Positions 1 through 7,668 of a stretch of 61,895 nt of DNA are shown in pieces; position 1 is the first letter of the stretch, and each line of letters begins with the position of its first letter. The stretch lies in the NCBI GenBank assembly GCA_900316505.1, contig ONDH01000018.1, positions 1 to 61,895 of the forward strand, read 5' to 3'. The translations under genes were made by a program, and so were the position numbers. The notes under the pieces are model-generated. The model ran no database searches. It worked only from the letters and a program-made list of their open reading frames with translations, and was not told where the DNA came from. The DNA is from an uncultured Prevotellaceae bacterium (GTDB taxonomy: Bacteria; Bacteroidota; Bacteroidia; Bacteroidales; Bacteroidaceae).

Positions 1-95
1 TCAACGTAGCAGTCCTGATTGTTTTTGTCACTCTCTGTTGCATAGAAGTCTACTAATGCCTTCAACTCCATGCGATCTTGCATTCTGAAATCCAT
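1..95 (-). CDS. NTF2-like / SnoaL-like protein, 5' fragment
   Basis: Only the first 31 codons are in the window; the gene runs off the left edge. The peptide starts MDFRMQDRMELKALVDFYA, which resembles the first helix of NTF2-like (SnoaL) proteins, a small cone-shaped fold used by enzymes and by proteins of unknown role. The start ATG (positions 95-93) lies 33 nt downstream of a good minus-strand -7 element at 128-135. The assignment rests on one helix, so it is tentative. Confidence 0.45.
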   Translation of the reverse strand, partial: MDFRMQDRMELKALVDFYATESDKNNQDCYV

Positions 96-127
96 TATCG
101 TATCGTTTTTAAGTTTCTAACTGGGTG

Positions 128-135
128 CAAAGTTA
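128..135 (-). promoter_or_regulatory. Bacteroidetes -7 promoter element (TAACTTTG)
   Basis: On the minus strand this reads TAACTTTG, matching TAnnTTTG, upstream of the truncated NTF2-like gene. Confidence 0.6.
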
Positions 136-223
136 CGATGATTAACAGATATGTTTGTTTCACAAATTGCATCACGATTTTCACTTTTTGCAGAAAACAT
201 TCGTTTATATCTGAAATAGTGAG

Positions 224-231
224 TATCTTCG
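224..231 (+). promoter_or_regulatory. Probable -7 element (TATCTTCG)
   Basis: TATCTTCG lies 18 nt before the ATG of the AraC gene at 250. It differs from TAnnTTTG at one base. The short gap predicts a very short 5' leader. Confidence 0.45.
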
Positions 232-249
232 CAGTCCAAAGAGAACGAT

Positions 250-1077
250 ATGAAAGCTGATTTTCAATATTCCACAGATTTCCAAGAGATGAATGCCCAT
301 GAGTTGAGCCACACCTGCATGCACCTGCTCTGCATGGCTGGCGAAGGCAGCTTTGTGTTCAACGAGCGGTGCTACCATATCGTGAAGAACGACCTTGTGG
401 TGATTCCGATGCCCGATAGAGTGAAGAACCTTGCGGCACATGCCGATTTGCAGGTGGAATGGTTTGCTGCCGATTACAAGTTCCTGCAGAACCTGCTACC
501 ATCGAATAACTATAGCATCGGGGGCAGTATTTCGCTGAATCAAAACCCAGTCATCAAACTCTCTGACGAACAGGCGCAACACCTGCTGGATGATTTCCAT
601 CGTCTGCGTGACCGTATGGGTGGCAGCCACATGCAGTTCTATCGGGAACTGATGGGCAGCCTTTGTCTGACAATGATGTACGACATCTTTGAGGTTCACG
701 CCCAGCGTGATGCCACAGACACCCATTCCGACCGCACCGCCTACATCGTGAAGCAACTCATGGCTCTGCTTGCCACTGGCATCAGCCGAACAGAGCGCGA
801 TGTGAGCTACTATGCCGAGCGTTTGCACGTGTCGCCCAAGTATCTCTCCGCCACCATCAAACGTGTGACGGGTCACAGTGTCACCTCCTACATCGACCGC
901 CACACCATTCCCATCCTCAAAGACTATCTGGCTGACGAACGCCTGTCGCTCACCCAAATCGCCGAACGCATGAACTTCGCCACGCTCTCCTATTTCAGTC
1001 GCTACTGCACCAAGCATCTCGGTCTGTCGCCCAGCGAATACCGCCAGAGTTTGCAACCGAAGTCACGATTGGATTAA
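250..1077 (+). CDS. AraC-family transcriptional regulator
   Basis: This 275-residue protein has an N-terminal cupin-like sensing half (about residues 1-150; note the early HTCMHLLCMAGEGSF stretch) and a C-terminal AraC/XylS DNA-binding domain (about 175-270). The latter has two helix-turn-helix units, visible as YYAERLHVSPKYLSATIKR and LTQIAERMNFATLSYFSRYC, ending in the usual GLSPSEYR. Length and order are normal for the family. It is convergent with the minus-strand oxidoreductase operon at 1113-4757. AraC genes beside ADH/flavodoxin operons often control them, so that operon is a plausible but unproven target. The effector is not evident. Confidence 0.9.
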   Translation: MKADFQYSTDFQEMNAHELSHTCMHLLCMAGEGSFVFNERCYHIVKNDLVVIPMPDRVKNLAAHADLQVEWFAADYKFLQNLLPSNNYSIGGSISLNQNPVIKLSDEQAQHLLDDFHRLRDRMGGSHMQFYRELMGSLCLTMMYDIFEVHAQRDATDTHSDRTAYIVKQLMALLATGISRTERDVSYYAERLHVSPKYLSATIKRVTGHSVTSYIDRHTIPILKDYLADERLSLTQIAERMNFATLSYFSRYCTKHLGLSPSEYRQSLQPKSRLD

Positions 1078-1100
1078 TCCATGTCAGCGAAACAGGCTCT

Positions 1101-1121
1101 GTGTTATATTTCTTATAACAC
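1101..1121. terminator. Candidate bidirectional terminator between convergent genes
   Basis: GTGTTATA and TATAACAC form an 8-bp stem with a 5-nt loop, 24 nt after the AraC stop. The stop codon of the minus-strand flavodoxin gene lies inside the hairpin. The stem is AT-rich, so it is a weak candidate. Confidence 0.4.
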
Positions 1122-2216
1122 CACCTTTCTCCCGTTCTTGATATAGACACCCTTGGAAGGATTCTCGACCTTCACGCCATTCAGGGTGTAATATGCTCCA
1201 TCTTCCATACGATTACCATTGACGCTCTTGATGGCGGTCGTAGCTGAAGTAAGCGAAAGTGTCACACTGATGTTGTTATGGCCAGCCTTCAGGAATGTGC
1301 GGAGTTCGCTTTCTGACAGTCCGTCGATATGTCCCAAACGGGTATAGCTCCAAGAACTGCTGCCATAGAACAAACAGATGTTGCTACCGTTATAGAGCAC
1401 CACATCGCCAGGTTGGGCTGTCATCTGCTCGTTTTTCGTTGTCAGCGTTCTGCCCAATGAACCCCATATCTCAAAATTGTTGTCATTGAGAGTTACCGTG
1501 ATGGGTGCGTACTGAAGAGCGGCAACCAACTCGCGCGTGGCATCATTATCAACCAGCGTTACACTCTTCGTTTGTCCTCCAATGGTGATATACATTTCTT
1601 TCATAGACGTTTGTTCTTCAGCAAAATTCAGCGTTTTAATCCAGTTTCGGATTAACGATGTTTTATTGCTGCGATTCGAATTGTTTATCCACAATGCATC
1701 GCCCATCCATGTCACATCGGGCAATAGCCGCTTGGCATCATTCACCACTTGCGAGATGCCGCTGCTGGCACTCGACACAATCATCCCCACATGCTTTCCT
1801 GCCATTTGCGAAGCGTTTTGAAAGAGATAGGTCTGCATGATGGCAGCCATCTGGCTCCACCACAATGGCGTGACGATGATGACGTTCTGATAGTCGTCTA
1901 GCGATGTCATCACAGGGTCTATGGCAGGATAGCTGCTGGCATTGTTGGGGTTCGCCTTGATGGCATTCAGCAACTGAGTGCCCAACGCATAATTGTTCGC
2001 CTCATATTTCAGCCCCTTCTCAGCAGGCTGAATTTCTAGCACATCCGCCTCCATCTGACTGGTCAGCGTGCTCACTATCTCGCGGCAGTTGCCTGTGTAG
2101 CTGTAATACACAACTAATGTCTTGCCTACATTAGAAGGCACATCCGCTTTCACCTCGCTGTCCGAAGAACAGCAGCACAGCAGCATGGCTGCTAACAATA
2201 ATAGAATTTGTTTCAT
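1113..2216 (-). CDS. Flavodoxin-cyclophilin-like fusion lipoprotein
   Basis: This 367-residue protein starts with a lipoprotein signal (MKQILLLLAAMLLCCCSS). It continues with a flavodoxin domain at about 30-200: the FMN phosphate loop is VVYYSYTGNCREI, and the later PLWWSQMA loop is typical of this group. A cyclophilin-like beta domain (DUF369 type) follows at about 205-305, from MYITIGGQTKSVTLVDN. The tail GAYYTLNGVKVENPSKGVYI-NGRK resembles the sorting tails of Bacteroidales surface proteins. It is the last gene of a three-gene minus operon and begins 2 nt after the amidohydrolase stop. A quinone- or FMN-dependent redox role at the cell envelope is likely; the substrate is unknown. Confidence 0.8.
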   Translation of the reverse strand: MKQILLLLAAMLLCCCSSDSEVKADVPSNVGKTLVVYYSYTGNCREIVSTLTSQMEADVLEIQPAEKGLKYEANNYALGTQLLNAIKANPNNASSYPAIDPVMTSLDDYQNVIIVTPLWWSQMAAIMQTYLFQNASQMAGKHVGMIVSSASSGISQVVNDAKRLLPDVTWMGDALWINNSNRSNKTSLIRNWIKTLNFAEEQTSMKEMYITIGGQTKSVTLVDNDATRELVAALQYAPITVTLNDNNFEIWGSLGRTLTTKNEQMTAQPGDVVLYNGSNICLFYGSSSWSYTRLGHIDGLSESELRTFLKAGHNNISVTLSLTSATTAIKSVNGNRMEDGAYYTLNGVKVENPSKGVYIKNGRKVVL

Positions 2217-2218
2217 CG

Positions 2219-3565
2219 TTATCTTTGTTTATTAAATATTAGTTTCATGGTTTCAGGATCGAGGGGCTTCATGGTGGGCAGTTTCAGGTCTTTCACCATG
2301 TGGAGTGTGCCCTGCTTGTACTTCTGGAAGTGGTCGGTCTTCAAGTGCTGCTGATAGGCTTCCTCCGAAGCATAGATTTCGAGGATGCGAATCTGGCATG
2401 AGTCTTCAGCACTCTGCATGGGATACAGGCAGATGACGCCAGGCTCACGTTCCACACTCAGGCGGTCCACCTCGTTGGCAAAAGCGAGATATTCCTTCAA
2501 ATACTGCGGATAGACCTCAATCTCGGCAATGCGGACAATCATATTTTGGACAGCATGCTCAGCCGTCGGTTTTTCACCCGTTTGTCCCAACAACCATTTG
2601 GCATTTTTCCAGAGTATCATCTCCTTGAAGGGGGCAAGGTCGGGCTCTTTCGACAGATAGTCCTTCATCCTCGCCAGACTCTGCGTGAGCACTTGCGGAG
2701 CGACGTAGGGATAGTCGGAGCCGTAGAGCAGGTGGTCGGGCGTGGTGATGGTGAGCAGCATGCGGATGACCTCTGGAGAGTGTGCCCCTGCAAGGTCGTA
2801 ATAGAGGGTGCGGAGGTTGGCTTCATAGTTAATCTCGCCCACCATCTTGTTCGCCTGCATCACGGGAGTCAGCGATTTCATGCGGGGAATAGCCAAAGGC
2901 AGATAGGCACCGCAATGGGGAACCACCACCTTGATGTCATTGTAGCGGGCCAGCACATTTCGTGAAATCATGTTCGACACGGCACGGGTGGTCTCCGAGA
3001 GATATTCCTGCATGGCGAGCGGTGTCTGCTGCATCACCTGCCGATTCACGGGTTCTGGGCGATGGGGATGCAGAATCACCACAGCCTTTCGTTCGTTCAA
3101 CACCGAAAAGAGCGTGTCGAGTTCGGGTGTGCCAAGATACTGTCCATCAATGTTTGTCGCCAATTTGATGCCATCAGCCTTCAGCACATCGAGCGCATAC
3201 TTCGCCTCTTCTATGGATTTCGACACATCCGATTGAGGGAGGGCTGCACAGAACAGAAATCGTCCTGGGTGTTCCTTCTTGATGCGCGCGGCAACCTCAT
3301 TGGTTTGTCTCACCATCTCCGCTGACGAAGGTTGTGGAGCCGCCAATGTCAACACCGATGTCTCTACGCCAGCCTCGTCCATCCATCTGAGATGATTATC
3401 CACGTCATACTTCGGCAAGGGGAATCCCTCGTCCATCAGTCGCCCCTCGCTTTCGAGAGCCGACACAAACTCAGGAGTGATGAGGTGCGAGTGCACATCA
3501 ATCACACCCTGAGCAAAACCGTTTGCTGCTATCATAAGACCCAGCAATAAAGCTTTAATTCTCAA
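2219..3565 (-). CDS. Amidohydrolase (ACMSD-like) fused to an ABM monooxygenase domain, exported
   Basis: The N-terminal domain (about 20-330) is a metal-dependent TIM-barrel hydrolase of the amidohydrolase_2 family: DVHSHL, the histidines in ILHPHRPEP and VPHCGAY, and the late Asp in YGSDYPY are the metal and catalytic ligands. The C-terminal 100 residues look like an antibiotic-biosynthesis-monooxygenase ferredoxin fold (VRIAEIEVYPQYLKEYLAFA). There is no ATG before a signal peptide; the frame opens with TTG at 3565 (MRIKALLLGLMIAANGFA). The next ATG, at 3535, would lose most of the signal. The TTG sits inside a heptamer array, and an in-frame TGA lies one codon further upstream. Middle gene of the ADH operon. 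Confidence 0.8.
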   Translation of the reverse strand: MRIKALLLGLMIAANGFAQGVIDVHSHLITPEFVSALESEGRLMDEGFPLPKYDVDNHLRWMDEAGVETSVLTLAAPQPSSAEMVRQTNEVAARIKKEHPGRFLFCAALPQSDVSKSIEEAKYALDVLKADGIKLATNIDGQYLGTPELDTLFSVLNERKAVVILHPHRPEPVNRQVMQQTPLAMQEYLSETTRAVSNMISRNVLARYNDIKVVVPHCGAYLPLAIPRMKSLTPVMQANKMVGEINYEANLRTLYYDLAGAHSPEVIRMLLTITTPDHLLYGSDYPYVAPQVLTQSLARMKDYLSKEPDLAPFKEMILWKNAKWLLGQTGEKPTAEHAVQNMIVRIAEIEVYPQYLKEYLAFANEVDRLSVEREPGVICLYPMQSAEDSCQIRILEIYASEEAYQQHLKTDHFQKYKQGTLHMVKDLKLPTMKPLDPETMKLIFNKQR

Positions 3566-3588
3566 TTCTCAATTCTCAATTTTCAATT
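3561..3588. repeat. Heptamer array, unit CTCAATT (4 copies)
   Basis: Four head-to-tail 7-nt units (three CTCAATT, one TTCAATT) fill the 25-nt gap between the ADH stop and the TTG start of the amidohydrolase, and supply that start codon. Confidence 0.9.
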
Positions 3589-3590
3589 AA

Positions 3591-4757
3591 TTACAGGCTT
3601 TCCTTCAAAACCTGTACTACTTCGTCGCGATTCAGGATGTAGTAGCCACCCTGACAGATAGGGCAAGCATCAGCCATACCCTCAATCAGCTCGGGTTTGG
3701 CACCGCAGTCGGTGATGTTCATCGCCAATCCCAGTTCGCGCATCCACTGTTCCATCGTCTCAAGACCTTCCATAGCAATCCGCTCGTCTGTCTTTCCTTC
3801 TGCAGAAATGCCCCATACGTTCATTGCCAGACGCTTGAACTTCTGCACGGCATCGGGCGATTTGCTGATGAGCAGACGGTAGTAGGCACCGCTGACGGCA
3901 GCGAGCGTGTGACCATGAGTGGCATCGGTGAAGGCAGCCACAGCCTGTCCCAGCATGTGAACCATCCAGTCGGTAGCCTTGGCGCGGTCGATGAGCGTGT
4001 TGAGTGCCCAAGTGGCTGTCCACATGATGTTCGAGCGAGCCTCGTAGTCCTCAGGATTCACGTTAGCCTTGCGGCTGCTGACGATGAGCGAGCGCATCAG
4101 TCCTTCGGCAATGTAGTCGCTGGTGTTGTCATCGGTGCCCGAGAGATACTGCTCCAGAATGTGGCTCATGATGTCGTAGATGCCAGCCACCATCTGATAC
4201 TTGGGAACGGTGAACGTGAAGCGAGGGTTGAGAATGGAGAAATCAGGGTTGCGGAAGTTATAGAACAACTTGCGGTTCTCCGAGTGACTGGAGATGACCG
4301 AACAGCTGTCCATCTCAGAGCCAGTGCCAGCCATTGTGAGCACACAACCCACAGGAATCCAACGGCAGGTCATCGGTTGCCAGTTCTTGAAATAATACTC
4401 CCAAGGGTCGCCATCGTACCATGCACTTCCCGCTACCGCCTTGCAATAGTCAATGGTAGAGCCACCGCCCACACCGAGGATGAGATCCACATTCTCCTTG
4501 CGAGCCGTGTGGGCACCTTCCAACACCTTCTCTATCGTGGGGTTCGGCATCACACCCGCCATCTCCACCACCTCACAGCCAGCCTTCTTCAGCTCAGCCA
4601 TCACCTGGTCGTAGATGCCGTTGCGTTTGATGCTGCCACCACCATAGCAGAGCATCACCTTCTTGCCATAGTTTTTCAGTTCTTCACTCAGTTTGTTCAA
4701 AGAATCCTCACCGAAGTGCAGCTTCGTAGGATTGTGGAATGTAAAATTGCCTAACAT
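3591..4757 (-). CDS. Iron-containing alcohol dehydrogenase (YqhD/BdhA-like)
   Basis: This 388-residue cytosolic enzyme belongs to group III Fe-ADH, closest in look to NADPH-dependent butanol or aldehyde reductases (YqhD, BdhA). The opening FTFHNPTKLHFGEDSLNKL is typical. GVGGGSTIDYCKAVA is the nucleotide-binding loop, and AGTGSEMD plus the histidines in MSHILEQY, MVHMLGQA and DATHGHTLA give the metal site. Such enzymes reduce aldehydes or ketones to alcohols. It is the first gene of the operon with the amidohydrolase and flavodoxin-like genes, from the promoter at 4797-4804. The physiological substrate cannot be read from sequence. Confidence 0.92.
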   Translation of the reverse strand: MLGNFTFHNPTKLHFGEDSLNKLSEELKNYGKKVMLCYGGGSIKRNGIYDQVMAELKKAGCEVVEMAGVMPNPTIEKVLEGAHTARKENVDLILGVGGGSTIDYCKAVAGSAWYDGDPWEYYFKNWQPMTCRWIPVGCVLTMAGTGSEMDSCSVISSHSENRKLFYNFRNPDFSILNPRFTFTVPKYQMVAGIYDIMSHILEQYLSGTDDNTSDYIAEGLMRSLIVSSRKANVNPEDYEARSNIMWTATWALNTLIDRAKATDWMVHMLGQAVAAFTDATHGHTLAAVSGAYYRLLISKSPDAVQKFKRLAMNVWGISAEGKTDERIAMEGLETMEQWMRELGLAMNITDCGAKPELIEGMADACPICQGGYYILNRDEVVQVLKESL

Positions 4758-4796
4758 AATTTTAGTGTTATAAAGTTTTCAATCTCATTTCGACAG

Positions 4797-4804
4797 CAAA
4801 GGTA
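4797..4804 (-). promoter_or_regulatory. -7 promoter element of the ADH operon (TACCTTTG)
   Basis: The minus strand reads TACCTTTG 40 nt before the ADH start, a perfect TAnnTTTG match. Confidence 0.7.
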
Positions 4805-4880
4805 CGCGCTTTATTTCATATAGATATTACACATATTGGCTGATAATCTACCAATTTCGCAGAATATGATAAAAAAACAC

Positions 4881-4900
4881 CCAATAACTACCATTATTGG
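4881..4900. promoter_or_regulatory. Perfect inverted repeat upstream of the ADH promoter
   Basis: CCAATAA and TTATTGG face each other across 6 nt, about 77 nt upstream of the ADH -7 element. A second, looser TTGG...CCAA pair lies at about 4836-4854. Nothing else was seen in the 267-nt gap 4758-5024. It may be an operator; the regulator is unknown. Confidence 0.35.
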
Positions 4901-5024
4901 ATGATTATTTACATCTTTGCCACCACCAAATGGTTAGCCTTCTGTTACGTCATTCATTGAGCAACAATGTATATTCTCTTACATTCCCAATATTCACATT
5001 GTCTTTATTGAAGATTCGTTTTAT

Positions 5025-5918
5025 TCATCTTGAAGAAGTAATAGCAGCCTTGACTTGAGCCATGTTACTACGTGAGACGGGGATGGATTCGTGGCAGTGT
5101 TTGATAAGCAACTGAGTGGAGCCGGAACGTGAGACAATCTGCTCGACTTGACTAAGATTGACCAAGAAGGCGCGATGGCAGCGGACAATCATCGGATAGT
5201 CCTGCAACATTTCCTCCATCAGTTTCATCGTCGCACGAAGCATGTCGGTACGCACTTGCTCGTTGTGCAGATAGTTGACCTTCATATAGTTGCCAACGGC
5301 CTCTATATATAATAGGTGGGAAACTTGGAGAGTCACCGATTCGTTGGTCGTGCCAGTAAGCGTGAGTTCCTGCGGACGGTGCTTTTCATTTGGTGTTTTC
5401 ACTTCTATAGGCAATGAATGCTCAGGCTCCTGTATCTTTCTCAGTTCTTCGTTCAGCAGTCTCGTTTCTTCCAGTTCCATCGCCAGATACTTGTTTCGGA
5501 ACTTGAAGCGCCAGTATAGTCCGATGGCAAAAGAGCAGAAGGCGATGATGATAAGGGTTTCAAGGAAATTGACGATTGAAAGCTGGTTACCCCCAACCCT
5601 GTCACTCAACACAAAATGACGATAGAGGCAGATGCCCAATGACACGAGTGGTGTGTTGACGAACTGAAACCAAAGATTGCGACGGATGATGTAGCTGACA
5701 CCCTTATCGTACGATCTCGGCTTCTTGATCACATATTTCAAGATGGCATCGGTCAACATGCAGATTAAGATTCCCATCACCCCTAATACCATCAGATGCA
5801 CGTATGCCTGCCACTGCCACGCATCCAGTCCGAAGGGTTTGAACACCGCTAATGCCACCACCATGAACGTGGTGCTGATGATGCGCGTCGTTAATGTTTC
5901 TTTGCGACCTTTGTTCAT
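5025..5918 (-). CDS. Membrane-bound LytTR-family transcriptional regulator
   Basis: 297 residues. The N-terminal half carries about four hydrophobic segments (around residues 12-30, 38-60, 85-105 and 112-135), followed by a short charged coiled-coil-like stretch (LAMELEETRLLNEELRKI). The C-terminal 100 residues are a LytTR DNA-binding domain: HLLYIEAVGNYMKVNYL, MIVRCHRAFLVNLSQV and LIKHCHESIPVSRS are its signature strands. Membrane-tethered LytTR proteins without a receiver domain are common in Bacteroidetes. It is divergent from the HEAT gene at 6058. Sharing that intergenic region, it is a candidate regulator of the duplicated promoter block there, but this is inference. Confidence 0.88.
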   Translation of the reverse strand: MNKGRKETLTTRIISTTFMVVALAVFKPFGLDAWQWQAYVHLMVLGVMGILICMLTDAILKYVIKKPRSYDKGVSYIIRRNLWFQFVNTPLVSLGICLYRHFVLSDRVGGNQLSIVNFLETLIIIAFCSFAIGLYWRFKFRNKYLAMELEETRLLNEELRKIQEPEHSLPIEVKTPNEKHRPQELTLTGTTNESVTLQVSHLLYIEAVGNYMKVNYLHNEQVRTDMLRATMKLMEEMLQDYPMIVRCHRAFLVNLSQVEQIVSRSGSTQLLIKHCHESIPVSRSNMAQVKAAITSSR

Positions 5919-5926
5919 ACGGGATG

Positions 5927-5934
5927 CAAAGGTA
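5927..5934 (-). promoter_or_regulatory. -7 promoter element of the LytTR gene (TACCTTTG)
   Basis: The minus strand reads TACCTTTG 8 nt before the start codon, so the transcript should be leaderless or nearly so. Confidence 0.6.
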
Positions 5935-5949
5935 CGAAAATAATCTTGT

Positions 5950-6016
5950 CATTCGTCACAAAACCCTGCAGAATATCCCAGATATTTGGCGAAGTGTGCG
6001 GAAGAGCATACCTTTG
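5950..6016 (+). promoter_or_regulatory. Promoter with conserved upstream block, copy 1
   Basis: The -7 element TACCTTTG is at 6009-6016 and a -33 TTTG is at 5985-5988, 20 nt apart. From 5950 to 5988 the DNA is almost identical to 8388-8426 in front of the GNAT gene; it begins CATTCGTCACAAAACC and includes GAATATCCCAGA. The block sits at the same distance (59 nt) from both -7 elements, as expected for a shared activator or repressor site. Confidence 0.7.
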
Positions 6017-6057
6017 CAGTTGATTTGGGAAAAATTAGAAAGCTAAATTAATATGAT

Positions 6058-6579
6058 ATGGCGATAACAAACGAGAGGTTGAGACAGACATTTAGTGAAG
6101 GCGGAGCGCAGGAGATATATCGGGAAGTCAGGGCTTCAGGCGATTTCCTCGGCTTTGCACAACGATATGTGTTCGATTCGGACTATTGTGTGGCAAGGAA
6201 TGCCTTATGGGGACTGACCAAAGCCACAGACAAAGAGTTGTCGGAACTGCAGACGATACTCAATGAACTGATAAACCAAGCCATGCAGACAGATAATTCG
6301 TCTGTGAGGCGGCTGACGCTGAATATCATCGAGCGACTGAAAATGAACGAGGAAGACCTTCGGACAGATTTCCTCGACTTCTGTTTCGAGCACATGGTCA
6401 GCATCGAGGAGTTCCCCGGCATCCAAACGCTCTGCATGAAGCTCGCCTACCGTATGTGTACTTTCTATCCAGAACTGATGGACGAGTTGAAGCGCACCCT
6501 TGAAGCGATGGAGATAGATTATTACAAGCCCGCTGTAAAGTGCCTGCGCAAAAGGATCCTCAACGGGCGATATCAATAA
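6058..6579 (+). CDS. HEAT-repeat-like helical protein
   Basis: 173 residues, almost all predicted helix, with the spacing of helical pairs seen in HEAT or DNA-alkylation-repeat proteins (CVARNALWGLTKATDKELSEL, VRRLTLNIIERLKMN, GIQTLCMKLAYRMCTFYPEL). No catalytic motif and no signal peptide are seen. Such proteins are usually adaptors or scaffolds. First gene of an operon with the QueG-like and DJ-1/VOC genes, from the promoter at 6009. The partner is unknown. Confidence 0.6.
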   Translation: MAITNERLRQTFSEGGAQEIYREVRASGDFLGFAQRYVFDSDYCVARNALWGLTKATDKELSELQTILNELINQAMQTDNSSVRRLTLNIIERLKMNEEDLRTDFLDFCFEHMVSIEEFPGIQTLCMKLAYRMCTFYPELMDELKRTLEAMEIDYYKPAVKCLRKRILNGRYQ

Positions 6580-6612
6580 TACTCTGACAATTTAAGATAG
6601 CAAGCACATTCA

Positions 6613-7368
6613 ATGAATAACATCAATATAGAAATAGAGCAACAACTGAGAAACGAGAATGTGGATATTATACACTTCGTTGACATTTCCATGTTGGATA
6701 TAAAGCAAAACCGAGGACTCTCTTTTGCCATACTGATAGGAATTGCCATTAATCCGCATTTTCTTGAGATGGTGTGCAACACTCCGAATTACCAACATAC
6801 GCTAGACGATGAATATGCACAGACAGAAAGTAGGGTTGGATTGATTGCTGACCAATTGGCGAATCATCTTATTTCAAGTGGTTATAAAGCATTGTCTCAA
6901 TCCGATAACGGATTAATGGCAGAGAATGCTTTCGATTTTAAGACAAAGACATCTGCCCTTCCACACAAAACTATTGCAGTACTTAGTGGCATCGGATATA
7001 TTGGTAAAAGCAATCTATTCATTACCGAAGATTTTGGCTCTGCACAATGCTTGGGTTCTGTTCTGACGAATGCACCGTTAACGGTTACTAAGAACAATGT
7101 CCTGCAGTCGAAATGCAATCGCTGCACTATTTGCCATCATATATGCCCACAAAAAGCATTGCATGGAGTGAGCTGGAACACAAATGTCTCACGGGATGAG
7201 ATAGTAGATGTTTACAACTGTGCCACATGCTTGAAATGCCTGGCATATTGCCCAAGGTCGCGAGCCTATATGAAACGGGCAATATATCCCAGAAATTTGG
7301 CCATTCATACAACTGACAGTAATTTTGCAGCGTCAAATAAATCAGGTGATTCGACTTCCGAAACTTAA
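6613..7368 (+). CDS. QueG-like double 4Fe-4S ferredoxin-domain protein
   Basis: 251 residues. Two complete 4Fe-4S cluster motifs lie near the C-terminus: CNRCTICHHICP and CATCLKCLAYCP, each C-x2-C-x2-C-x3-CP. The upstream half (LPHKTIAVLSGIGYIGKSNLFITEDFGSA) has the pattern of the epoxyqueuosine reductase family. It is shorter than true QueG (about 310-380 residues) and lacks the expected N-terminal cobalamin-domain extension, so it is probably a paralogue rather than the queuosine enzyme. The last 25 residues are low-complexity. The coding DNA is more AT-rich than its neighbours, suggesting transfer. It starts 33 nt after the HEAT gene and is followed 14 nt later by the DJ-1 gene. Confidence 0.75.
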   Translation: MNNINIEIEQQLRNENVDIIHFVDISMLDIKQNRGLSFAILIGIAINPHFLEMVCNTPNYQHTLDDEYAQTESRVGLIADQLANHLISSGYKALSQSDNGLMAENAFDFKTKTSALPHKTIAVLSGIGYIGKSNLFITEDFGSAQCLGSVLTNAPLTVTKNNVLQSKCNRCTICHHICPQKALHGVSWNTNVSRDEIVDVYNCATCLKCLAYCPRSRAYMKRAIYPRNLAIHTTDSNFAASNKSGDSTSET

Positions 7369-7382
7369 GTCAATTTAGAAAG

Positions 7383-7668
7383 ATGAAAGAAATATTGTAC
7401 ATACTGCTGGATAATTATGCCGAGCACGAGATTGGTTTTATGCCAGGTGCAGTGAGCACCGATGCCATAGGCTTTCGTAAGGAGCCTAAGTATATCAACA
7501 AGATGGTAGCACCAACGATGGAGCCTGTAAAATCGCAAGGCGGCATGCGAACCCTGCCCGACTATTCGTTCGAAACCATGCCTGCAGATTATGCTGCCTT
7601 GGTACTGATAGGTGGTTTCGGTTGGATGAATCCCGAAGCTGAGGGCTATCTGTAATGCCGCCTCATGG
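7383..7668 (+). pseudogene. DJ-1/PfpI-family protein, 5' half, broken by a frameshifting deletion
   Basis: The first frame encodes a normal DJ-1/PfpI N-terminus (MKEILYILLDNYAEHEIGF, PVKSQGGMRTLPDY, ALVLIGGFGWMNPEAE), then hits a stop at 7653-7655. From 7645 the next frame reads AICNAASWMAKQGLLNN, the nucleophile-elbow region of the same family with its cysteine. About 15 residues expected between EAE and AIC are missing, so a deletion of a length not divisible by three joins the halves out of frame. The 5' half alone cannot form an active site. Confidence 0.75.
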
